From Acidobacteriota bacterium (GTDB lineage: Bacteria; Acidobacteriota; Terriglobia; Acidiferrales; UBA7541), in NCBI GenBank assembly GCA_003223245.1, contig QHYI01000144.1, positions 1-64,000 on the forward strand: 64,000 nt of DNA, written 5' to 3'. The position numbers and the translations under genes were made by a program. Under the pieces are notes generated by a model, which did not search any database, had not been told where the DNA came from, and saw only the letters and a program-made list of their open reading frames with translations. Position 1 is the stretch's first letter, and each line of letters begins with the position of its first letter. Shown piece by piece: positions 54,867 to 63,892 of the stretch.

Positions 54867-57038
54867 TCATTGTTCGAAGACTTGGACGACGGGCGGCAAG
54901 TGTCCGGTTTCATCAATGAAGTAGAGTACGGTGCCGTTGGTCACCGCCACCGTGCTAGCGCCAAGGTTGCCGGAACCGTCTGCGTTAATGGACAGAGCAG
55001 CGTTCAAGGGCGTGGCGAGCGAGAAGCCTGCCTGGCCACTTTTGTCCATGGCGCCCTGGAGGTTGCCGGAGGAAATCCGAGCAACTCCGGAGAAATCTGG
55101 AACGGTGTTGTCGCCGGGTTCGCCGCTGCCGAAGAAGAAATTCCCGGATAGGGAACTGGCGCCATACGTCGCGGCGGGTTGCGTGTCGAAAATGCCGAGG
55201 CTGGCGGAAGGGTCCATGCTGATGCAAAAGGCGGATACTCCGTCGAAAGGATTCGTCAGATAGCAGATGGGGGATGCGGCCGGACTCGCGCCCGTAATAC
55301 CAAGACGTCCGGAAAGCGAGGTGAATGCGTATGTGCCGGTGAGGTTTTGGCTCGCGGCTGTGCCGCCAGAATACTGCTCCATGGTTCCAGAGACCGTGCC
55401 GGATATACCAGGTGAGCCGGGGGTTGAAAGGCTGGCTAGACCGATGGAAGCGGATGGGGTTCCCGAGGAATTCCCTGTAAAACGGAAAATGTAATTCGGC
55501 GAGATAGATGATGCACTGAAGGAGCTGGCCGTCGAGATCGCCTGCCCACTGAATTCAGGGCCTTCCTTGCCGAGAATGAGCGTGACGAAGAATAGCTCGG
55601 AAGAATTGATGATGTAAACCTCTACGTAAAGCGGATTAGCGGAGACCCCTGGCAGGCTTAGGGTTGCCAAAGCACAGCCGGTTGCTGTCGCAATGGGTGA
55701 GATGAGCGTCCCGAAGGTGAACTGCGGCGCGCCTCCGGTTGTGAGCATTTTGCCGCCATCATTTTGATCGGAAGACAGGGCCGAAAGCGCGCCTCCGCTC
55801 TGGGCAAACGAACCAACCATGGCAAAGTGGTTGAGAGTGCCGCTCGAATCATCCCAGCCGTCTACGCCCAAGACATAATTCGGTGCCAGGGCGCCGACCG
55901 AGAAGGCTGTCGGATCTTGTCGTCGCAGAATGCCGGAGGCGTTTTCAGGCGTGGCCGACTGCTCGTTGACGAAGATGATGTCGCCCTTGGATGCGATGCC
56001 TGCGCTAATGCCGCCTAGGGAAAAACGAAATGTAAAGGTAGTTTCAAACTGATCCGTCAACGTCAGGCAGCCGCGATTATCGGGACCAACGGAATAGGAA
56101 CTGGCCGAGGCGATAACGGGAGCGCCCGCGTACGCGTGGTTGGAAAGGTAGGGATTAAACTGATCCTGGCCGCCAGTAATTTTGCCTGTGCCGTCGGCGC
56201 CGAAGCTCGCGGCATACAGAATCGGCGAGCCGCCCGCTATTCCGCTCCAACCTTGGAGCATTATGGCGTACTGGCCGTTAAGGGCGCTCTCGTTGCCGCC
56301 GGTACCGCAAGCGGCGGAGCCGTCAAAGATGGTGAAGGAGTCCGTGTCCGATCTGGCAGCGCTGTATACGGAGGTTGCAGTGAGGGTCGGCGTGTTGCCC
56401 GGTGGTGCAGGAACTGTGGCCGGGGGCGTATAAGTTACGTAATTGAACGTCCCCACGGGTGAGGAAAGCGTACCGCAAGAAGGTGAACACGGAGTGCCGT
56501 TCGCGGTTAACGTCCAGGTTACGCCAGTGCGTGTGGGATCGTTCTCTACGCGCGCACTGAATTGCATGGAGAAATAATTCCCGGTGCCAGCAGCAAGCTC
56601 CGTAACCTTGTTTTGAATGGTCACAACGGTGGCCGGCACGGTGATCACCAGCGAGGCAAAGTTCGCTGGTTGCGCCGCAGAAGTTGCTATAACCGCAACC
56701 GCAAGGTTTGCAGGGATTGCAGTCGGCGCCTTATATGTGACCGACGAAGAGGCTTGGCTCGTAAGTGATCCACACGCAGCCCCGGAACAGCCGTCCAAGC
56801 CAGCAAGCGACCAAGTGACACCTTTACCCGACGAATCGTTCGCGACCATGGCCGAAATGCTGACCGTCTGACCCTGTTGAACGTTCTGCGCTGCAGATGG
56901 AGAAAGGGTAACTCGAATCGGCGGAGAACCGGCGCAGCCAGCGGCGACACAAGTTCCGACCAATAGACCGAGAAGCGCCGAAAACCGTTCACGAGAAGAA
57001 ATGGAAGGAGAGCGAAGCAACGGGGTCGAGGAGAACAT
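54867..57038 (-). CDS. Ig/BACON-like lipoprotein, unknown function
   Basis: 723 residues from ATG 57038, preceded by AGGAGG; the open frame extends 60 bases more. Lipobox in GTCVAAGCAG. Then two or three Ig-like domains (LSPSAAQNVQQGQTVSISAM, GVTWSLAGLDGCSGAACGSL; TVVTIQNKVTELAAGTGNYF, GVTWTLTANGTPCSPSCGTL) followed by three repeats of a longer beta-rich unit, recognisable by LNGQYAIMLQGWSGIAGGSP, LAPNYVLGVDGWDDSSGTLN and LTGTYAFTSLSGRLGITGAS. This is the acidobacterial type in which several 'YxFxxxG' beta repeats follow Ig domains. Function unknown, probably surface display. Confidence 0.75.
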   Translation of the reverse strand: MFSSTPLLRSPSISSRERFSALLGLLVGTCVAAGCAGSPPIRVTLSPSAAQNVQQGQTVSISAMVANDSSGKGVTWSLAGLDGCSGAACGSLTSQASSSVTYKAPTAIPANLAVAVIATSAAQPANFASLVITVPATVVTIQNKVTELAAGTGNYFSMQFSARVENDPTRTGVTWTLTANGTPCSPSCGTLSSPVGTFNYVTYTPPATVPAPPGNTPTLTATSVYSAARSDTDSFTIFDGSAACGTGGNESALNGQYAIMLQGWSGIAGGSPILYAASFGADGTGKITGGQDQFNPYLSNHAYAGAPVIASASSYSVGPDNRGCLTLTDQFETTFTFRFSLGGISAGIASKGDIIFVNEQSATPENASGILRRQDPTAFSVGALAPNYVLGVDGWDDSSGTLNHFAMVGSFAQSGGALSALSSDQNDGGKMLTTGGAPQFTFGTLISPIATATGCALATLSLPGVSANPLYVEVYIINSSELFFVTLILGKEGPEFSGQAISTASSFSASSISPNYIFRFTGNSSGTPSASIGLASLSTPGSPGISGTVSGTMEQYSGGTAASQNLTGTYAFTSLSGRLGITGASPAASPICYLTNPFDGVSAFCISMDPSASLGIFDTQPAATYGASSLSGNFFFGSGEPGDNTVPDFSGVARISSGNLQGAMDKSGQAGFSLATPLNAALSINADGSGNLGASTVAVTNGTVLYFIDETGHLPPVVQVFEQ

Positions 57039-57266
57039 GAGGGCCTCCTGGGACAATCTCCAAGTATGGAACGTGTCAACCCGATCGTTCGGATACAACC
57101 CGGAGTCTTTTATTTGGTTCGCAATTCAATCGCTATCTCGTAAACACCGTAATCGCTAATCCGGTGAGGACCCCTAGTCAGAGATCCGCCAGGCTCCAGT
57201 GAAAGTGCTGGAAGACGCGCGACTCCTTTTCACGGCTGGAAGTACGAACTCGGCTATGACACGGTT

Positions 57267-58856
57267 TCAGATGCGGCGCGGGGTGTTGGGGAAGTCGAGC
57301 CAGACTTTGACACCGCAGAAGTGCGAGCCTTCGGTGCAGATGGGCGTGGTGATGCCGGTGCGGAGATGGCAAGGCGGTCCGATGTAGCGCGCGAGTTCGG
57401 GATGAACTTCGCGGAGCTGCGCGATTTCGTCGATCGAAGCTTGAAAGATTTCTTCCTGGGCATTGAAGCAAGTGCGCATGGTCCATTTGTGGAGCAAATG
57501 GAGGAGTGAGCCGGATTCGTACAGGCGGATGGACTTGGCGTTAGGGAGAACGTAGAGAGCGATTTCCAGAGGGACGCCGCGGTCGAGAAGCTGATTTTTG
57601 GCGGACCAGGCGTCGTGCATGGCGCGGTCGTAGGTTTCTTTAGCGCGGGGATTCGCGGCAAGAAGCATGGGCGTGATGTAATCGGGCTCGCGGGTGTCGG
57701 CGAGGGTAAGCAGCGGACGCGAGCCGGGAACCATGCGGTGGCGCTGGTCCTGGCTGTCGGCGGTGTGGCTGATTTTTTTCGCAAAAGTGTAGTTGGCATG
57801 CTGGAGCGCGCGCATCATGGGCGCGTGGACAGTAACGTTGAGCGTTTCGAGGCGATAGAGATTGCGCGCGGGATTGAGCAGGCGATCGATGGCTTCGGCG
57901 TCGGAACATTCTGAAGCCGTGAGGCCGGCGACAGCGCGATAGGATTCTGCGATGATGCGCAGCGCATTGGGAGAATAGTCGACGAGACGGGAAGTTTTGC
58001 CATTGAGTTTAGCGTCAAATTCGCGAGCGAAGCATTCGCCCGCAGATGCGGCCGGCTGGGAATCTTTAAATTCGGGTAATTCTTCAAGCGGTTCCGTACC
58101 GAAGCGATCGAAAAACTGCGGATCGATCTTCTTGACTTCATCGACCATAGCGCCAATCACCGCGCGGGCCTCCGACGGCGTGTCGGAAGCGGAACTCATG
58201 CGCCAGAGGCGATGAAGGACGATGCCTGAGAGCGTGTGCACCATAGTGGTGAAAGCGGCGACGGGAAGAGCGTAACGGGCGATTTCGATAGCGCGCTTTT
58301 CGGCGGAGCGTTCGATTTTTTGCAGGCGCCTGGGATGCGACATGGGGCTCACGTGCCAGATGTCGTTAAGGATGTTGCGGGCGTCGCCGATCAAAAGCGC
58401 GGACAGTTCGCGGTAGTAATTCCAGGCGCGGGCGATGGCGCCTTCGTAGATTCCTTTGGATTTTTCGTCGAAGAAAAGCGAGACAGGCGGAACGTACGCT
58501 TGCGCGCGGTCGAGGCGAACGTAGCGCTGGCTCTGCTGTTCGGAATTGTAAAAGGGATGCGCGTGAAGGAAAGACCAGACGAATTGGCGGCTGACGTTTT
58601 CGAGGCCAAATTCGAAATGCGCGTGCTGGTAGACGGTGTGGTGGCCGCTGTAAAACGTGGCGGCGCCGATATTGAGGCGCTGCTTGTCGGTGATTTCTTC
58701 GGCGGTGATCAGGCGGGGCGCATAACAGGTGCGCGCAGCGGCAATAGCGGAATCGAAAGGGTGCGCGAAAGCGTTGCGGAGCGTGATGCGAGGCGGGGCG
58801 GATTCGACAAGTTCGCCGGGACGCGAGCTGTCAAACATGCGAGATTGGGTAGCCAC
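57267..58856 (-). CDS. Double-domain ThyX-like (FAD-dependent thymidylate synthase) protein
   Basis: 529 residues, about twice a canonical ThyX (about 230). Both halves have the ThyX fold. N-terminal half: ARTCYAPRLITAEEITDKQR, FYSGHHTVYQHAHFEFGLEN, VSRQFVWSFLHAHPFYNSEQ and QSQRYVRLDRAQ; here the RHR of the RHRxxS motif is AHP, but the S-x-R-Y part is kept. C-terminal half: RALQHANYTFAKKISHTADS, QDQRHRMVPGSRPLLTLADT (an RHR-x4-S), then LPNAKSIRLYESGSLLHLLH, KWTMRTCFNAQEEIFQASID. So the dUMP/FAD motif residues are divided between halves. It may make dTMP from dUMP with FAD and CH2-THF, or be a related flavoenzyme. No thyA is in the window. Confidence 0.8.
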   Translation of the reverse strand: MATQSRMFDSSRPGELVESAPPRITLRNAFAHPFDSAIAAARTCYAPRLITAEEITDKQRLNIGAATFYSGHHTVYQHAHFEFGLENVSRQFVWSFLHAHPFYNSEQQSQRYVRLDRAQAYVPPVSLFFDEKSKGIYEGAIARAWNYYRELSALLIGDARNILNDIWHVSPMSHPRRLQKIERSAEKRAIEIARYALPVAAFTTMVHTLSGIVLHRLWRMSSASDTPSEARAVIGAMVDEVKKIDPQFFDRFGTEPLEELPEFKDSQPAASAGECFAREFDAKLNGKTSRLVDYSPNALRIIAESYRAVAGLTASECSDAEAIDRLLNPARNLYRLETLNVTVHAPMMRALQHANYTFAKKISHTADSQDQRHRMVPGSRPLLTLADTREPDYITPMLLAANPRAKETYDRAMHDAWSAKNQLLDRGVPLEIALYVLPNAKSIRLYESGSLLHLLHKWTMRTCFNAQEEIFQASIDEIAQLREVHPELARYIGPPCHLRTGITTPICTEGSHFCGVKVWLDFPNTPRRI

Positions 58857-59077
58857 GTTGGGAGGTTATTTTACACGCGCGGGCAGGAGAAGGAAGTTGA
58901 AAGTCAAAAGTTGCATGGGAAGAAGGAAGATAACGCCCATAATCGTATGGGCCTAATTTTGCGCTGGCGGACTTTGCAGGAGAAAGTTCGGAAAAACGAA
59001 ACTCGAAATTCGGCAGAAGAGGCGTGGCGCCGGCAAGGCGAATTTCGAGTTTCCGATTTTGGATTTCGAGCGTCCGG

Positions 59078-59311
59078 CTACTTCTTGGCAGCGCCGGCTT
59101 TGGAGGCGGCGTCAGCGTATTTCTTGGTGAAGCGCTCGACGCGGCCGGCGGTGTCCACGAGTTTCTGCTTGCCGGTGAAGAACGGGTGACAATTGGAGCA
59201 GATTTCCACGCGTATCATGTCGCCCTTGATGGTCGAGCGAGTCTGGAACGTGTGGCCGCAGGCGCAGTGCACCGTGACAGGGTGATAATCGGGATGAATA
59301 CCGGGTTTCAT
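59078..59311 (-). CDS. rpmE: 50S ribosomal protein L31
   Basis: 77 residues from ATG 59311 ([20 protein letters not shown]). Contains the zinc-ligand set of the C+ type: Cys in HCACGH and Cys-x2-Cys in [12 protein letters not shown]. Usual positions [17 protein letters not shown] follow. It is part of the large ribosomal subunit near the central protuberance. An in-frame upstream extension of 15 codons lacks homology. Confidence 0.96.
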   Translation of the reverse strand: MKPGIHPDYHPVTVHCACGHTFQTRSTIKGDMIRVEICSNCHPFFTGKQKLVDTAGRVERFTKKYADAASKAGAAKK

Positions 59312-59444
59312 GGGGCTGCCTTTCGTCGCGTCCGGTCTGCACGGCAAACCCGGCAAAGCCGGGGATTACAAGCCGCGTCGCTAGGTCGCGAGCAATTCTA
59401 AATCATACGCGAAGAGTGCAATTTCGCAAAACTGGACAAACGAG

Positions 59445-59960
59445 TCAGCTTCGAATCCAACAAGCTTTGACGAGCATTTCCTTCGCAACGTCGGTCAGGG
59501 AGCGGTTTTCGTTGATGACGGTGAAGTCTTCCAATCGCGCCTCATCAAGAATGGCGTTCAATTTGGCGGCGCGAGTAACGTACTGCTGCCGCAACAGACC
59601 TGATTCGCGCGTACGAATGCGCTGCTCCATTAGTTCTAGGCTCGCGGTAAGACGGCAAACGAGGGTATTTTGGGCTGCCACAATGCTCTGGCAGAGCTCT
59701 AGTTCGGCGCGGTCTTCTATGGCCCGCGCCAGTAGGAGTCGCCTCGCTACGGCGGAATCATAATTGCCGCAGACCGACTGAAGATTGCGGTACATCAGGC
59801 CATCGTTGCCGCTTGGGGAGCGAAGATAGGCTAGCCCCAACCCGTCCAAATCAATCGCCGCATGGGGGATGTGTCGCATTGTCAAGATGTCCGACGCTTC
59901 GGCAAGGACGCTCGTCTTGCCTGCTCCCATGGTGCCGGTGATGACCAGGAGAAATTCCGT
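59445..59960 (-). CDS. P-loop NTPase (adenylate-kinase/gluconate-kinase-like), unusual start
   Basis: At least 161 residues. Walker A is complete only if translation begins upstream of the ATG at 59930: the frame reads ITEFLLVITGTMGAGKTSVL, where GTMGAGKT is the P-loop. Upstream of the P-loop there is no ATG, GTG or TTG before a stop; AAAGGGAG lies just before CTA-ATC-ACG, so an ATC, ACG or CTG start is possible. The rest resembles small AAA-type kinases: AAIDLDGLGLAYLRS, RLLLARAIEDRAELELCQSI, VAAQNTLVCRLTASLELMEQ, RLEDFTVINENRSLTDVAKE. Substrate unknown. Confidence 0.6.
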   Translation of the reverse strand, partial: TEFLLVITGTMGAGKTSVLAEASDILTMRHIPHAAIDLDGLGLAYLRSPSGNDGLMYRNLQSVCGNYDSAVARRLLLARAIEDRAELELCQSIVAAQNTLVCRLTASLELMEQRIRTRESGLLRQQYVTRAAKLNAILDEARLEDFTVINENRSLTDVAKEMLVKACWIRS

Positions 59961-59984
59961 GATTAGCTCCCTTTCTAGTGCATG

Positions 59985-60491
59985 CTATTCTTTCTGAAAG
60001 TGCCATCGGGTGACGGCGTTGGCGAAATTTTCTGCATGCTCGTCTTGGGCGAAAGCGACTTGAGGCTGGACGCGAAAGACGCAGCCACCCGCGGCCGTCA
60101 GAAGAGGTTCGACATCACCGCCGTATTTTTGATTGTAAATTTTGGCCAGCTGCTTCCAAACGGCGCGGTCGGTGATTTCTTCCGCGGCGCCTTCGAGGAT
60201 TACGGCTTCGTCGGCTTTGTCCGTTCCGATGACGACACGCGGCATGGCTGCGATGTTTTTCGCTTTGCGCGTGCGGGGGCCGGTGCTGAACCAGAAGGCA
60301 TCCTGCCACCAGATGCCCCAAACGATCATAAGATGCGGGCGGCGATCGGGCCGTGTGGTCGAAATCCAATAGTTGTGGGATTGTTCGAGACGCTCGAGGG
60401 CCCAAGACCAGGGTTTCAGGCTTGAGGTGTCTTCCGGCGGTTTTGCGAGGGCGTCAGGCCAGTGGGGCCGACTGGCCGTTGGTTCGAGCAT
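59985..60491 (-). CDS. Pyridoxamine 5'-phosphate oxidase-fold protein
   Basis: 168 residues from ATG 60491 with AAAGGA nine bases upstream. The split-barrel flavin-binding pattern is visible: WALERLEQSHNYWISTTRPD, RPHLMIVWGIWWQDAFWFST, GPRTRKAKNIAAMPRVVIGT, DEAVILEGAAEEITD and FRVQPQVAFAQDEHAENFAN. It belongs to the PNPOx/F420-FMN-binding family seen in acidobacteria and actinobacteria. It would bind FMN, haem or F420 and reduce an unknown substrate. No specific PdxH catalytic residues were seen. Confidence 0.82.
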   Translation of the reverse strand: MLEPTASRPHWPDALAKPPEDTSSLKPWSWALERLEQSHNYWISTTRPDRRPHLMIVWGIWWQDAFWFSTGPRTRKAKNIAAMPRVVIGTDKADEAVILEGAAEEITDRAVWKQLAKIYNQKYGGDVEPLLTAAGGCVFRVQPQVAFAQDEHAENFANAVTRWHFQKE

Positions 60492-60514
60492 GGTGAGTCC
60501 TTTCGGCGAGAAAA

Positions 60515-61078
60515 TCACGAAACGAAAGAGCAGCCGACGCGCGTGCCGCCTTGCGGCGTCTGCTGCTTCCAGACCAGTTTGAGGTTGACGCGAACGGGAG
60601 GAAGAATCGGGACGTGCAAGACGGCAAAGAGATTTTCCGGAAGCTCCTCCTGCGAATCAAGTTCAATAGCGACGCCGCCGAAACCCAGGTCAAGAACGCG
60701 GGCACGTTTCGCGCCTTGCTCCCCGATTACGGCGTAGGCGTTTGTGCCGGCCATCGATACGCGCTCGGCTTTGCGCTGCACCGCGAACATGCGAGGAGGA
60801 GCGGGCATGACTTCCGCAGCGGCTGGGACCGCGCTTATGGAAGCGCGAGCTTCGGGATGGTTCTCGGGCTCTTCCGGAGCGCGCTTGGTCTCAATGGAAA
60901 TCGGGGAAGGGGGAGCAGGCCGTTGCTCGGGGCTAGGAGAAGGAGGTGCGGTTTCGGCGGTGACGGGGGTCGCAATCCGGTTGGCGCCATTGACGGTTTT
61001 CCTGTGGTTATCGTGCTTTTGGCGGTAGAGCCGCTCGTCGGCAATCCGAATGAGCTGATCGGCCTGATCGGAATCCGA
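60515..61078 (-). pseudogene. PilZ part of a frameshifted diguanylate cyclase-PilZ gene
   Basis: The frame from about 61078 reads SDSDQADQLIRIADERLYRQ and KHDNHRKTVNG, the end of a GGDEF domain, followed by a proline-rich linker (PPSPSPEQRPAPPSPI) and a PilZ-like domain with RKAERVSMAGTNAYAVIGEQ, KRARVLDLGFGGVAIELDSQ, EELPENLFAVLHVPI and TRVGCSFVS. The (D/N)xSxxG box is represented by DLGFGG, lacking the Ser. No start codon with a ribosome binding site belongs to this part. It was originally the C-terminal half of the gene starting at 61739. Confidence 0.7.
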
Positions 61079-61739
61079 GCATCTCCTCAAAGACAGATTC
61101 GACGCGGCGGCTGAGTGCGAGAGCTTGCTGCGAATCTGTCTGCGGCAACAGCAGAGCGAACTCGTCGCCTCCAATGCGAAAGGCCGAGTCTGAGGTGCGC
61201 AAGGCCTTTTTTAGAGTAGCGGCAGCAACCCGCAAAACTTCATCACCGCGCGGGTGGCCGTGCTTGTCGTTGACTTCCTTGAAGCGATGCAGATCCAATA
61301 TCACCAAGCTGAGCGGGTGCGTGTAGCGGCGAGCGCGATTCAATTCCTTCTCGAAAGACTCCGCAAAAAGCCTGCGGTTGTAGAGTCCCGTCAACGGATC
61401 AGTGACGGCATTCAATTCGAGTTTTTTGAAGTCCTCGTACTCCATGATAATCGGAACGCGCAGGAAGCCGGAGGAAGCGAGCACATCCAGGAGGGCCGCT
61501 TTCAGAACAACCTGGCGGCCCGATTGGTCGGTCAGGTTGCGACGACGCACGAGCATCTCGTCCCAGACCTGGACACACTGCGACTCCGGCAACTCCACGT
61601 GACAGATTGCGCGGAGGAAGCGCTGGAGGAACTGGCCACGTGCGGGCAGGTCGAGGCTCTCGAGCGTATCCGCAAGCATCTCGAGGTAAGTGTCCTCGAC
61701 TGGCAAACGCGGGGGCACGGGGCTACCGGGGCTGGGCAT
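61008..61739 (-). CDS. Diguanylate cyclase, N-terminal and GGDEF part of a frameshifted gene
   Basis: Up to 243 residues. An N-terminal helical region of about 100 residues (LEMLADTLESLDLPARGQFL, VWDEMLVRRRNLTDQSGR) is followed by the GGDEF domain: DPLTGLYNRRLFAESFEKEL, ILDLHRFKEVNDKHGHPRGD, VLRVAAATLKKALRTSDSAF and RIGGDEFALLLPQ. GGDEF is intact, and no RxxD inhibitory site was noted upstream of it. After FEEML the frame diverges into unrelated residues. The matching frame resumes with SDSDQADQLIRIADERLYRQ but lacks about 20 residues that normally contain the Ser/Gly strand (xSxGxA) of the cyclase core. A deletion with loss of frame near 61080 is therefore indicated, so cyclase activity is doubtful. 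Confidence 0.75.
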   Translation of the reverse strand: MPSPGSPVPPRLPVEDTYLEMLADTLESLDLPARGQFLQRFLRAICHVELPESQCVQVWDEMLVRRRNLTDQSGRQVVLKAALLDVLASSGFLRVPIIMEYEDFKKLELNAVTDPLTGLYNRRLFAESFEKELNRARRYTHPLSLVILDLHRFKEVNDKHGHPRGDEVLRVAAATLKKALRTSDSAFRIGGDEFALLLPQTDSQQALALSRRVESVFEEMLGFRSGRSAHSDCRRAALPPKAR

Positions 61740-61988
61740 ATCCGGAATAAACCTGACCTCTGCCTATCCCCGCGGGGTTTGGGGCAAGCGTCTGGATTGT
61801 TCTACAGCTTAGTGGAGCAACCAAGAGACCATTCGTACTGGTCCTTTCTTTGCCCCTCGGGTACAGCAGAAGACGCTACAATTGCCGAATGTATTACAAA
61901 GTGAGGCGAAAAACGATGCGAAAGTAGAGCGAATTGAGTTCAAATTGAGACAGCAATGTAACGAAACTACCCACAAGCACGAAGTACG

Positions 61989-62330
61989 TCATTCCAAAGG
62001 GTGGATAAACTCCAAGCCAAACAGGGACGTATCCCCCACCATGTCCTTGCGAAGAACTTTTGCAATAATCGGTGGCGTTCCACTGGGCACAAGGCTTGGC
62101 GCAACTGGCGAAGGGGCAGGGATAGTGAGTTGGACTATTTCATTTGTTCGAAGAGGGTGCTGACAAGCGATACATGCCCCAATAGCGCTGATATTAATGG
62201 TCTTAGTGAGTTCAATGAATACCGAGCCAGCTGCGTCGGTGCCTCGAACGAAAACAGGAATCTGCAACTGGATGCGAGGGCAGCGCCTGTTCGTCGGAGA
62301 TGCCACCAGTGTTTTGGTTTCCCTGAGCAT
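61989..62330 (-). CDS. PilZ-domain protein
   Basis: About 113 residues from ATG 62330; the frame is open to 62399. Single PilZ domain: RRCPRIQLQIPVFVRGTDAA with RRxxR, then TINISAIGACIACQHPLRTN with the N-x-S-x-x-G box, and later VGDTSLFGLEFIHP. Both c-di-GMP-binding boxes are present, so it can bind the second messenger. It lies between a degenerate cyclase and a histidine kinase transcribed divergently, in a signalling neighbourhood. Confidence 0.8.
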   Translation of the reverse strand: MLRETKTLVASPTNRRCPRIQLQIPVFVRGTDAAGSVFIELTKTINISAIGACIACQHPLRTNEIVQLTIPAPSPVAPSLVPSGTPPIIAKVLRKDMVGDTSLFGLEFIHPLE

Positions 62331-62635
62331 GTTCTTGAGCACGGATTCCCCAATCGGTACCAACGGTATAGTACAAAACAGCAGCATCTTGCATGCCATA
62401 GGAGTTTCTTCTGCGGAAAGATAAGCCTTTACATGAGAAGGGCTTCAACGGCGTACCAGGATGTAGCTTTCCCGATGGGGGCAAAGTCGGGATTTAGAAA
62501 TCCACTGGACTTCCGCAAAAGTGTAAATGAACCGCTTTTACCATTGACTCGACGGGAGACTCTCTGTAAGGATGGGCCATCCGGCAAGGGAAAATATTTA
62601 CCACATTCCTCAAAAGGATAGGTCAGCTCACGATT

Positions 62636-63856
62636 ATGACTGGAAGGACAGCCATGCCCCCCGTGGCGGAAGACCGCAGTCGGTCCTTTCCCACACCTGC
62701 CGTCGTTCGTCTGCTGGATACCCTCGAGAAGCCTTTGATTGTCGCTGACCGCACCGGGAACCTGCTGCTCGTCAATGCCCGCGCGCGGCACCACCTGGAA
62801 ACACAAGGATTCAAGGAGACCGACGACCCCAACCTCTTCAGCGATCTTTTGAAAGTGGATTCCGCCAACATCTTCGGCAAAGTGGAAAAAGGCGAGCACG
62901 CCGTCAACGCGCAAATCGGGCCCATGGAAAGAAGAGATGCCGCGCGGATTCAATGGATTCCTGAAACGGATTGGCTGGTGGTGGAAATTGAGAGTAAGTT
63001 AGAGACGCAAGCCGATCCCACGACGCGGCTTACCGTGCAAGAGCTGCTGCAGGAACGCGAGATCACTTATAGAAATCTTCTTGCCGCCTATTTGAAATTG
63101 CAGGAAGTGAACCGCCAGAAAACGGTGTTTCTCGCTTCTGCCGCCCACGAGTTGAAGACGCCACTCGCGGTCATCAAGGGTTATTACGATTTGCTGCTTG
63201 CCGGTTCGCTTGGCCGGCTGACCGACAAGCAGACAGACATCTTGGAGGAATCCAAAGAGAGTTGCGAACGATTGGTGAGGCTGGTTTCCATGTTCCTGAA
63301 TTATTCGGCACTGGAGAGCGGCAAACTGGTTTTGCAACTTCGGGAAAACGACCTCCGCGATTGCCTGGATGAACTTTCCAAGAGATGGTCGGAAGTGTTT
63401 CAGCGCAAGGGAGTGAGGTTCGAAGCGAACATTGATCCTTCCATAGCAACGTTCCGGTTCGACTACCAGAAGGTTCAGCAGGTCGCCGCGAACTTGCTGG
63501 ACAATGCCTTGAAGCATACGCCGAACGGAGGCACGGTGATGCTGCGAGCGGCTCCCCATTTTTGGGAACGCCGTGTGGCCGCGATGGCGCCGGTCGAAGA
63601 GCGGAGAAGATTCCGCCTGCCGCGACCGAACAGCGTGGAAGTGAGCGTGAAGGATTCCGGCGCGGGAATCCCGGCCGAACACCATCAAGAAATCTTTGAA
63701 GATTTTGTGAGAGTGGATAGGAATACGTCGGGAATGGGGCTAGGGCTGGCAATCGCAAAGCGCCTTATTCAAGCGCACCGCGGCAAGATCTGGGTCGAGA
63801 GCGATCCCGCCGGGGGCAGCAGATTCTCATTTCTGCTGCCGATGGATCAAGGCTGA
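62636..63856 (+). CDS. Sensor histidine kinase with PAS-like N-terminal domain
   Basis: 406 residues, soluble (no membrane segment seen). PAS-like region about 20-120: LLDTLEKPLIVADRTGNLLL, VNARARHHLE. Coiled linker with TVQELLQEREITYRNLLAAY. HisKA H-box is VFLASAAHELKTPLAVIKGY, N-box NLLDNALKHTPNGG, G1 VKDSGAGIP and G2 TSGMGLGLAIAKRL, all intact. Autophosphorylates on the H-box His. The next gene, 36 bases downstream, encodes a response regulator in the same direction, so the two should form a two-component system. The F-box region differs slightly but is present (EIFEDFVRVD). Confidence 0.93.
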   Translation: MTGRTAMPPVAEDRSRSFPTPAVVRLLDTLEKPLIVADRTGNLLLVNARARHHLETQGFKETDDPNLFSDLLKVDSANIFGKVEKGEHAVNAQIGPMERRDAARIQWIPETDWLVVEIESKLETQADPTTRLTVQELLQEREITYRNLLAAYLKLQEVNRQKTVFLASAAHELKTPLAVIKGYYDLLLAGSLGRLTDKQTDILEESKESCERLVRLVSMFLNYSALESGKLVLQLRENDLRDCLDELSKRWSEVFQRKGVRFEANIDPSIATFRFDYQKVQQVAANLLDNALKHTPNGGTVMLRAAPHFWERRVAAMAPVEERRRFRLPRPNSVEVSVKDSGAGIPAEHHQEIFEDFVRVDRNTSGMGLGLAIAKRLIQAHRGKIWVESDPAGGSRFSFLLPMDQG

Positions 63857-63892
63857 CGCCCAAAAATCTCTAGCTAAGAAGGGGAAGAGCGC

